Shown here piece by piece: positions 1 through 6,265 of a DNA stretch of 32,561 nucleotides (position 1 is the first letter of the stretch; each line of letters starts with the position of its first letter). Source of the stretch: an uncultured Bacteroidales bacterium (lineage in GTDB: Bacteria; Bacteroidota; Bacteroidia; Bacteroidales; UBA932); contig UQWT01000019.1 of NCBI GenBank assembly GCA_900544815.1, positions 1 through 32,561 on the forward strand, in the 5' to 3' direction. Under the pieces are notes generated by a model. That model saw only the letters and a program-made list of their open reading frames with translations, did no database searches and was not told the origin of the DNA. Position numbers and translations under genes: made by a program.

Positions 1-4
1 TAGC

Positions 5-38
5 GCTGTTTTGGAACTTTTAAAAGTTCCAAAACAGC
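5..38. repeat. Perfect 34-bp palindrome at the window edge
   Basis: Two 17-bp arms meet without a spacer at 21/22; the left arm begins GCTGTTTTGG and the right arm ends CCAAAACAGC. Every base pair matches. It could be the terminator hairpin of a gene lying left of the window, a recombination or end site of the mobile remnant, or an artefact at a contig edge. The sequence alone does not decide between these. Confidence 0.75.
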
Positions 39-242
39 ACCAGAAATATTACTTGACACAGTTTAGTTTACACTCCCAATTTCTCTACTCCTAAGGATGA
101 GTTTTTTAAATTTTTATTGTAATGTTGCACTTGCTTTTTGACTCTGCCGGATATACCTATTTGACTCTTGTTTAGGCCATTTGAAAATAATTCTTTAACT
201 TTGTACCACATCAGATACTTCTGTATTTTGGAAGTCTCACTC

Positions 243-287
243 ATAGCATTGTGATTAGTTGTTGTCTACTCTAATTTACAATGCTAT
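243..287 (+). terminator. Terminator-like hairpin followed by a T-rich tract
   Basis: Arms ATAGCATTGT (243-252) and ACAATGCTAT (278-287) are perfect inverted repeats. The pairing continues inward with ATTAG/CTAAT after a one- or two-base bulge. The right arm is followed by a T-rich run, which suits a factor-independent terminator read on the plus strand. The stem is AT-rich. The rest of 39-386 holds no gene that I can support. Confidence 0.45.
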
Positions 288-386
288 TTTCTTTTATTCT
301 ATTGTCGATTTTACTTTTCCGATTTTTGACGATACAAAATTACCGATTACATAAGTCATTGTTTGCTTGCTTCCGCTGTCGGGGTT

Positions 387-487
387 CTCAGGGGTGAAAC
401 GCCCTGAGTGGGTTATTAGGGCAAAGCCTTAATCCCCTCGGGAGAGCCCACAACTACTTTAAGCGAAGCGTGTAGTTATAGTGGGCT
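387..487. other. Three consecutive hairpins; candidate oriT or leader of the mobile remnant
   Basis: Three stem-loops lie in a row. The first pairs CTCAGGG (387-393) with CCCTGAG (402-408). The second pairs ATTAGGGC (415-422) with GCCTTAAT (426-433) across an AAA loop, with one G-T pair. The third pairs AGCCCAC/AACTAC (445-457) with 472-487 and has a 3-base bulge. The block lies just downstream of the primase remnant. In Bacteroides mobilizable elements the mobilization genes and oriT are often found in that neighbourhood. Assignment as oriT is inference; no relaxase gene is visible in the window. Confidence 0.35.
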
Positions 488-542
488 ATAACCTGAAGCC
501 TCGTTTCTTCTTCGGCTGCAGTTGTGGCATCCGTCTTGCGGA

Positions 543-1451
543 TTAGACTTGCGACTTTTTCTCTGCTTGTTTTGCTTGGCTTCTGTGGCATAAGTAGTCG
601 TTCAAATCCTTATGCTCGGCATAGTGTTTCGACATATCTTGAAGCCTGTTTCAGAATATCTTTTTCAGATTTTCATAGGCTCTTTGTCCTGCTTGGTCGT
701 TGTCGAGAAAACTACCTATTCGGGTGTATGGGTGGAGCAGTTGCTCGGCTTTTGAGAGGTTGGTAACGGAGTTCAGCACCATATAATCCTGCTCGCTTGT
801 GCGTGGCCCTTCTGGATTGTTATTCGCTCGGATTGAGAGGAACGAGAGATAATCCATAAAGCCTTCGAAGAGGTAACAGACTGCCTGTTGCTCGCCCTGC
901 TGTCGGATGTGGGTAATATCCTTTGGAGCAAGGCAACCTTTGAAGTAGCGGTTGCGAAGCTCATAGCCACCAGAGATATTCGGGAAGCCGATAGTGAAGT
1001 ATGGTTTGCCGTTATGCTCAAATCGCAACTCCTTACACTCTCTTTTGGCGAGTTCGATGTTTATGCCTCGTCCTTGCAGATAGTCGATGAGGGCAGGAGA
1101 AGACAACTCGCCAACCTGTACGCCTTGAAAACTGCTGTTATGAGTTTTCTGCTCACCAAAAGAGAATGATGCCAGGCGTATGTAGGGAGTTCGCTCCGCT
1201 ATGCGTTCCAACAGATAGGCTACATTCTCGCTATGGTATAGTTCTGCTGCCAATGCGATGATGTTGCCACCCTTGCCGATACCGAAGTCGTACCATTGGT
1301 TGAGTTCGGTGTTTACCTTGAACGAAGCATCGGTTTCGTTCCTCAGCGGTGATTTATACCATAGGCTCTTGCCCTGTTGCTTAACGGGTGTATATCCCAA
1401 ACTTTGCAGATAGTCTGCCAACTTGATTTGTTTTGCGTCTTGAATTGTCAT
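543..1451 (-). pseudogene. Toprim-domain primase of a mobile element, interrupted by in-frame TGA
   Basis: The intact reading frame (651-1451, 266 aa) begins MTIQDAKQIK and resembles the CHC2-like/Toprim primases carried by Bacteroides mobilizable elements. The N-terminus has the typical KSPLRNETDASFKV and WYDFGIGKGGNI stretches, lacking zinc-ribbon cysteines. The Toprim motifs are YLFEGFMDYLSFL (catalytic Glu) and FLDNDQAG (DxD). Translation stops at a TGA (651-653) straight after LKKIF. The same frame then stays open for 35 codons to TAA at 543-545. Those codons include SKHYAEHKDLNDYL, the kind of C-terminal tail expected of this family. A TGG-to-TGA nonsense change is the simplest reading. 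The truncated protein keeps all Toprim motifs and might retain some activity. It lies 251 bp downstream of the helicase remnant. Confidence 0.75.
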
Positions 1452-1615
1452 ATTACATACGGTTTTAATGTTGATGAAAATTTGTTGATTTGATGAATTA
1501 TTGATGTAATATGTTTATATACAGACTTGTAACAGCTCAACATATTCTTAACAAACTGCTCACCAAAAGAGAAATCTACAATTTGGTGTGTGCTGTATCT
1601 CAACTTCTCTTTTGG
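1149..1615. repeat. 18-bp direct repeat with a nearby inverted copy
   Basis: The 18-mer CTGCTCACCAAAAGAGAA is found at 1149-1166 inside the primase and again at 1556-1573 in the spacer upstream of it. An 11-bp inverted copy of its core, TTCTCTTTTGG, is at 1605-1615, so 1563-1573 and 1605-1615 could form a hairpin or a two-site operator. The spacer 1452-1702 holds no gene I can support; a 77-codon frame on the minus strand there translates part of the repeat and has no family resemblance. Confidence 0.55.
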
Positions 1616-1702
1616 CTTGTTGAGATTTTGTTGAGAGTGTATATTGTTTATTGTCAGTGTGTTTATACTCATATTCAACAATTCAACAGAAAAATGATAG
1701 TA

Positions 1703-2590
1703 TTACAGGGATTCAAGCTGCTCCCTTGTGATGGTGTAGTAGCGTCCCACTCTCCTTATCGGCTTATAGTGGCAACTTTGATTGTAGTTGCCTTGATAGG
1801 TGGTGTAGGTAAGCCCGTTGGGTGCAGGTGTCAGTTTCCAACACTCCTGCACCACCTTACGCACTTGATGTTTCTCTGCCTTTACCTGAGAGTGCATCAA
1901 CAGCACAATAAGGTCGTTAAGGCAGAATGAAACGCTATCCACATTCATAGTTGCCATATTGTCGAGCAGCAGCTCCGACATCTCTATCTCCAATCGGTTG
2001 CGGTTACTGCGGATAATCCTCTGCAATGCTTCGGTATGCAGCAACGAAGGATTGAACCACATTCGGCTCTCCCTATCGGTGGATAACTTTCAATTGGTTA
2101 GAAAATGGAGAAATGCGGGGTATCTCCGCTTTCAAGCGTTGCAAGAAATTAGTATCATCGGACTGCAAGTGGTTTATCTTGCGTACCCAATAGCGTGTTT
2201 CCCCTGCATCGATGATTACGGGCAGATACTCATTGTTTGAGCATAGCACGAATTTGGAGAAGAACGCTATTTCATCACGGTCTTTACCTTTGGCTTCTAC
2301 CTTGTAGGATAGTGTGGTGTTCAGATCCTTCAATCGTTCGCTATCCTCCCTGCAGTTGAGCAGCACCTCATCAACCACAATAAGGAGTTTATCAGCCCAA
2401 TCGGAATTGAATTGACTGCGGAAATCCTCGTTGGTGTTGAATATTACATTGTTCTGAAAGAGGGCTTTCAGAAAATTAAGAAATGTACTCTTGCCCGTAT
2501 TGCGTCCTTCTGATACCAATAACAGGATTGGCAACTTCTGAACGGGTTGCAGATAGAGTAGTTGCAGATAGTCCATTCCCAACTCGTTTG
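1703..2590 (-). pseudogene. VapE/DUF3874-type helicase C-terminal part, frameshifted
   Basis: The first segment (about 2590-2073) carries Walker A SEGRNTGKST and Walker B LLIVVDEV. It also has the SNNEYLPVIIDAGETRYWVRKI region typical of virulence-associated-E-like helicases of Bacteroides elements. The second segment (2062-1703) begins RMWFNPSLLHTEALQ and matches the C-terminal DUF3874-like part. They are in different frames. Removing one base from the four-G run at 2117-2120 (plus strand) rejoins them as EIPAFLHFLTN-stop-KLSTDRES. That leaves a TGA at 2090-2092 where I would expect an Arg codon. The gene thus has two separate lesions. Its 5' part is missing and is replaced by the integrase N-terminus. 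Family placement is from memory of the motifs. Confidence 0.7.
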
Positions 2591-2949
2591 GCAAAGGCTT
2601 CGTTCTCCTTGTCGAATGCTCGGAGGAGGGTTTCATATTCCGTTCCGATGCCTTGATAGGCATTGCGTACCATTTCGGCAGTTACAAAAGCTTCTCTGTC
2701 CGAAATGCGTTGATAGTGTTTAATGATTTGAGCCTTGATATTATCCAAAGCCAAATTGATGTCTCTCGATTCCTTGCTCTTGCCCTTTGCTCGGTTGCCT
2801 TTAACATCCCATAGGTCTTTGTGGATGCTCTGCTTGCAACTGAATTGAGCTACAGAACCGTTGATTGTCACTCGTTCCATAATAGGAACAATTCCGTTTT
2901 TCTCTTTGCTTCCGTTCACATAGAACAGCACCTTAAATGTACTTCGTAT
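2580..2949 (-). pseudogene. Tyrosine integrase N-terminal fragment
   Basis: The frame reads RSTFKVLFYVNGSKEKNG, then PIMERVTINGSVAQFSCK and YQRISDREAFVTAEMVRNAY. This is the Arm-binding and SAM-like N-terminal region of Bacteroides mobile-element integrases. The resemblance ends after NEAFAKRVG, near 2590-2580, where the DNA becomes helicase sequence in another frame; the catalytic domain (R-H-R-Y) is absent. The family usually starts MRSTFKVLFY; here the codon before RSTFK is ATA (2949-2947) and a TAG lies at 2955-2953, so the start codon seems to have mutated. A GTG at 2931 could still start a shorter product. It cannot be a working recombinase. Confidence 0.75.
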
Positions 2950-2955
2950 AATCTA

Positions 2956-3227
2956 ATCTTTTTTGTTACAAAATTAGTTATCAGCGAGTTATACATTGAT
3001 ATGCAAACTAATGTAGAACGATGAAACGTGACGACACAAAGAAAAACTTTACCGCATTATCGGGTAATGATTAGGCAACCGTTCTATTTCATTACCTTGC
3101 GTTTCTTTGCTAAATTGCCATTGTTACTATTTCCGAGGTTTTCTGCTTAATGCGTTATGGTTCAGTTCAAAACGCAGAAATTCACCTTTTTTGCTCCGAG
3201 AACCGTAATTTTTTGGATAAAAGTGAC
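2956..3227. other. Intergenic stretch between integrase remnant and thyA
   Basis: No gene is supported here. An 8-bp perfect inverted repeat, GGTAATGA (3063-3070) and TCATTACC (3089-3096), lies about 110 bp outside the integrase start, where attachment or integrase arm sites would be expected for such an element. I could not find a matching direct repeat on the far side that would define an att pair. Confidence 0.3.
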
Positions 3228-3235
3228 TAAATTTG
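3228..3235 (+). promoter_or_regulatory. Bacteroidetes -7 box for thyA
   Basis: TAAATTTG fits the TAnnTTTG consensus of the primary sigma factor in Bacteroidetes. It ends 22 bp before the thyA ATG, so transcription would start about 3240-3245 and give a short leader. No convincing -33 TTTG at the usual spacing is seen. Confidence 0.5.
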
Positions 3236-3257
3236 TGGAGATACAACAATACGGCAG

Positions 3258-4052
3258 ATGAAACAGTATTTAGACCTTTTAAAAAAGATAATGGATGAGG
3301 GTGTGGTTAAAGGAGACCGCACGGGAGTTGGTACAAAGAGCATCTTTGGGCATCAGATGAGATTTAACCTCAGCGAGGGTTTCCCGCTACTTACAACAAA
3401 GAAACTGCATCTTAAATCCATTATTTACGAGCTTCTTTGGTTCATTAAGGGGGATACAAATATCAAATATCTTAATGATCACGGAGTTTCTATATGGGAT
3501 GAGTGGGCAGACGAGAATGGCGAGTTAGGACCTGTTTACGGTGCCCAATGGCGTAGATGGAAAACCGCAGACGGAAGGGAGATAGACCAGCTCTCTGAGC
3601 TTATGGAGCAACTAAAAAACAATCCAAATTCCAGAAGGCTTATCATATCTGCGTGGAATGTGGGGGAGATTGAGAAGATGGCTCTGCCTCCGTGCCATTC
3701 ACTATTTCAGTTTTATGTTGCAGAGGGGAGGCTCTCTTGTCAGTTGTATCAAAGGAGTGCAGACACCTTTTTGGGAGTTCCCTTTAATATTGCATCGTAT
3801 GCCCTGTTAACAATGATGATTGCAAAAGTATTGGGATTGCAGCCGGGAGATTTTGTACACACTCTTGGCGATACCCATATTTATCTTAATCATTTTGAGC
3901 AGGTTAAAGAACAATTGGACAGAACACCTAGATCATTGCCAAAGATGATTATAGAGGGGGATCAAAAATCTATATTCGATTTTAAATATGAAGATTTCAA
4001 GTTGGTTGACTATAACCCGTATCCATCTATAAAGGCCCCTATTGCTGTGTAA
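3258..4052 (+). CDS. thyA: Thymidylate synthase
   Basis: Thymidylate synthase methylates dUMP to dTMP with methylenetetrahydrofolate, releasing dihydrofolate. The 264-residue length equals the classic ThyA length. Visible motifs are the phosphate-binding Arg in RTGVGT (R21), the catalytic Cys in LPPCHSLFQFYV (C146), QRSADTFLG (165-173) with the substrate-binding Arg and Asp, and GVPFNIASYALL with N177. The protein ends YPSIKAPIAV as ThyA proteins do. The start ATG follows a -7 box with a short leader. folA lies 147 bp downstream on the same strand and recycles the dihydrofolate product, so the two are functionally coupled and possibly cotranscribed. It is unrelated to the mobile remnant on its left. 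Confidence 0.97.
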   Translation: MKQYLDLLKKIMDEGVVKGDRTGVGTKSIFGHQMRFNLSEGFPLLTTKKLHLKSIIYELLWFIKGDTNIKYLNDHGVSIWDEWADENGELGPVYGAQWRRWKTADGREIDQLSELMEQLKNNPNSRRLIISAWNVGEIEKMALPPCHSLFQFYVAEGRLSCQLYQRSADTFLGVPFNIASYALLTMMIAKVLGLQPGDFVHTLGDTHIYLNHFEQVKEQLDRTPRSLPKMIIEGDQKSIFDFKYEDFKLVDYNPYPSIKAPIAV

Positions 4053-4199
4053 TGCCAAATTGCGTTTATGTTAGGTTTATTTGCTGCAAAAGCACCATTA
4101 AGCACTATAAACTTTCAGCTATACACTTAGTTATGAAGCCGGGTGTTGCGCAGTTAACCATGTGTGGAGTGATGTTCCAATGAAATAAAATGATAATAT

Positions 4200-4709
4200 A
4201 TGCTTTCTATTATAGTAGCCACAGATTTGAATAATGCCATAGGACGTAATAACGAGCTTTTGTGGCACATTTCGGAAGATCTTAAATATTTTAAGAGTGT
4301 AACGCAGGGGCACCCTGTGATAATGGGTAGGAAAACATACGAGTCTATAGGCAGGCCACTCCCAAAAAGAGAGAATATTGTACTTACAAGAGGCGATATC
4401 CCAACCCCCGTAATCAAGACGGATAGCGGAACATCTTTTAGAGTGGAACATTCTATAGATGAGGCTATAAAGATTGCAAAAGAATCGCAGGAGGAATATT
4501 TTGTTGTGGGTGGCGGCGAGGTCTATAACCGAACTTTCCCGTATGCTCAGAGGCTATACATAACAAAAATATATGCAGAGGCCAAAGATGCAGATACCTT
4601 TTTCCCTGTTATTCTTCCCGACAAATGGCAGATAGAGAGCAGGAGCGGAAAGATTCATGACAAGGAGAACGATATAGACTTTGAGTTTTTAGTCTTTGAG
4701 AGGGTGTGA
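4200..4709 (+). CDS. folA: Dihydrofolate reductase
   Basis: DHFR reduces dihydrofolate to tetrahydrofolate with NADPH. The 169-residue protein starts MLSIIVATDLNNAIGRNNEL and shows the substrate-loop Trp (W22) and the catalytic acid in SEDLKYFK (D27 by alignment with E. coli). NADPH-binding stretches are VIMGRKTYESIG (40-51) and VVGGGEVYN. The order thyA-folA is common. The gene contains one copy of the dispersed motif (TTCCCGACAA at 4615-4624), read as Leu-Pro-Asp-Lys. Nothing suggests a plasmid-borne trimethoprim-resistance type; it looks like the chromosomal enzyme. Confidence 0.95.
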   Translation: MLSIIVATDLNNAIGRNNELLWHISEDLKYFKSVTQGHPVIMGRKTYESIGRPLPKRENIVLTRGDIPTPVIKTDSGTSFRVEHSIDEAIKIAKESQEEYFVVGGGEVYNRTFPYAQRLYITKIYAEAKDADTFFPVILPDKWQIESRSGKIHDKENDIDFEFLVFERV

Positions 4710-4727
4710 ATATGTTGCATATAATTA

Positions 4728-4814
4728 GGCGTTAGCATTGGCGTTAGCGTTAGCTATTTTTAGGGTAAAGAAAGCTAAAGCCAAAGCCAAAGCTAAAGCT
4801 AAAGCCAAAGCCAA
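4728..4814. repeat. TTRGCN hexamer array in inverted arrangement
   Basis: Four tandem TTRGCN units (TTAGCA, TTGGCG, TTAGCG, TTAGCT at 4732-4755) are followed, after a 17-nt spacer, by seven units of the complement NGCYAA (4773-4814). The two halves can fold into an imperfect hairpin of about 12 matches in 16 near the loop. It sits between folA and the transporter gene, both on the plus strand, so it may act as a terminator or processing site. Related arrays occur at 16504, 21864 and 31184. A 71-codon minus-strand frame here translates as alternating Leu-Ala and is a shadow of the repeat. Confidence 0.85.
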
Positions 4815-4833
4815 TAAACTATAATACGATACT

Positions 4834-6177
4834 ATGGAAAGAGGTAACTTTGGTAGCAAGTTTGGAATTCTTGTTGCCATGACAGGGTCTGCTGTAGGCC
4901 TTGGCAATTTATGGAGGTTCCCGTTTCTTGTGGGGACCAATGGAGGAGCAGCATTTATACTAATCTACCTTCTCTTTGTAATTTTTCTATGTTTGCCTAT
5001 AATGTATTCTGAGTTCCTTATAGGAAGGCGAGCGCAGGCAAATGCATTTGGCGCTCTAAATAAATTGGCACCAAAAGGCAGATGGGGGGTAATAGGTATA
5101 GTTGGTGTTATAGGTGCAACAACAATACTCTCTTTCTACTCTGTTGTTGGCGGGTGGACAGTAGACTATATGTGTAAAGCTATCACATTTTCTTTTAATA
5201 CTACAGATGCAAACGAACTTAACAATCTCTTTACGGAATCTGTATCCTCTACGGTTGAGCCTGTGGTATATATGCTCATATTCCTGTTATTAACCGGAGT
5301 TATTGTAATGGCAGGCGTTGAAAAAGGTATAGAGAAATATGCCAAGATAATGATGCCGGTACTGTTTATAATGGTGGTGCTCATAGCAATAAGATCTGTA
5401 ACACTGCCTAATTCGGCTGAAGGACTAAAATTCCTTTTCTATCCAGATTTCTCACAGGTTACATCAAAGACCATATTAGCAGCTCTCGGGCAATCTTTTT
5501 TCTCGCTCAGTCTGGGTATGTGCTGTATCTTAACTTATGGCTCGTACGTTAAGAAGAGTGAGAATATAATCTCTCTATCTGCCTCAACAGCACTTGCAGA
5601 TACCCTCTTTGCCATTATAGCCGGAATGGCCATTATGCCGGCGGTATTCTCATTTGGCATCTCTCCGTCTGAGGGGGCAGGGCTTGTGTTTGTAACCCTT
5701 CCAAGGGTATTTGCCCAAATGTCTTTTGGAGGTGTAATAGCAATTCTGTTCTTCGTGTCGCTGTTCTTGGCTGCAATTACATCATCTATCTCTGTATTGG
5801 AGATAATAGTTGCATTCTTTGTAGAGGAGCTTAAATTTAAAAGGACAAAAGCTGTGATAGTATCTTTGAGCGGAATAACGGTTTTGTCATTACTATGTTG
5901 CCTGTCTCAAGGCGTTTTATCTGATATTAAGCTATTTGGCCTTAACTTTTTTGATCTGTTCGACAAGCTCTCATCCGATTATCTTATGACAATAGGTGGA
6001 CTCCTCATTGTTATCTTTGTGGGATGGCGCATGAAACGTTCAGATGTTATGGATGAACTTACAAGTGGTAATACCCTTAAGATTAAAAAATGGTTCCTTA
6101 ACGTCACATATTTTACCATAAGGTTTGTGGCACCTGTGGTGATACTAATTGTTATGCTAGGCTCTATTTTTGGTTAG
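4834..6177 (+). CDS. Sodium-dependent transporter, NSS (SNF) family
   Basis: The 447-residue polytopic membrane protein begins with the NSS signature: GSAVGLGNLWRFPFLVGTNG around residues 17-36, in TM1. The unwound glycine-rich part of TM1 binds Na+ and substrate in LeuT and MhsT. YSEFLIGRRAQ, a conserved intracellular element, follows TM2. About eleven hydrophobic segments can be counted, which fits prokaryotic NSS proteins. These carry amino acids or amines into the cell with Na+. The substrate cannot be read from the sequence. The neighbouring thiamine genes start 88 bp downstream on the same strand. A link to thiamine precursor uptake is possible but is only a guess from position. The start ATG lies just after the hexamer array. 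Confidence 0.9.
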   Translation: MERGNFGSKFGILVAMTGSAVGLGNLWRFPFLVGTNGGAAFILIYLLFVIFLCLPIMYSEFLIGRRAQANAFGALNKLAPKGRWGVIGIVGVIGATTILSFYSVVGGWTVDYMCKAITFSFNTTDANELNNLFTESVSSTVEPVVYMLIFLLLTGVIVMAGVEKGIEKYAKIMMPVLFIMVVLIAIRSVTLPNSAEGLKFLFYPDFSQVTSKTILAALGQSFFSLSLGMCCILTYGSYVKKSENIISLSASTALADTLFAIIAGMAIMPAVFSFGISPSEGAGLVFVTLPRVFAQMSFGGVIAILFFVSLFLAAITSSISVLEIIVAFFVEELKFKRTKAVIVSLSGITVLSLLCCLSQGVLSDIKLFGLNFFDLFDKLSSDYLMTIGGLLIVIFVGWRMKRSDVMDELTSGNTLKIKKWFLNVTYFTIRFVAPVVILIVMLGSIFG

Positions 6178-6265
6178 AATTTTATATACATTTGCAGACG
6201 CTGACAGAGTGCCGGCATGAAAGTGGATATTCGGCAGCTTCTCGAATGCTTTAAAATCTATAAAT

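Larger units (their letters stand above)
387..2949 (-). mobile_element. Decayed Bacteroides-type integrative/mobilizable element
   Basis: All recognisable pieces read on the minus strand in the usual order for such elements: tyrosine integrase N-terminus, VapE/DUF3874-type helicase C-terminal part, Toprim primase, then a hairpin-rich oriT-like stretch. Each gene carries at least one disabling lesion: a probable ATG-to-ATA start and a deletion fusion in the integrase, a frameshift and stop in the helicase, and an in-frame TGA in the primase. The integrase catalytic domain, any excisionase and the helicase N-terminus are missing, which fits one large internal deletion near 2580-2595. The element is therefore predicted to be immobile. 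The outer ends are not defined; the left end may lie outside the window. Confidence 0.7.

Noticed and set aside
651..653. Selenocysteine at the primase TGA
   Set aside because: No stem-loop suited to a bacterial SECIS was evident and the family has no Cys/Sec at this place; nonsense decay is simpler.
1448..1681. 77-codon minus-strand frame between primase and helicase remnants
   Set aside because: It contains part of the 18-bp repeat, has no recognisable domain and overlaps the primase start; treated as spacer.
3189..3196. Attachment site next to thyA
   Set aside because: T-rich words here resemble parts of Bacteroides att sites, but no second copy was found at the other end of the element.
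4725..4940. 71-codon minus-strand frame with alternating Leu-Ala and Asn-Ala
   Set aside because: It is the translation of the hexamer array plus antisense of the transporter gene; it has no family resemblance.
6178..6265. Possible TPP riboswitch ahead of the thiamine fusion gene
   Set aside because: The conserved CUGAGA and ACCUGAUCUGGAUAAU-type cores are absent by eye, and 88 bp is too short for an aptamer plus expression platform.
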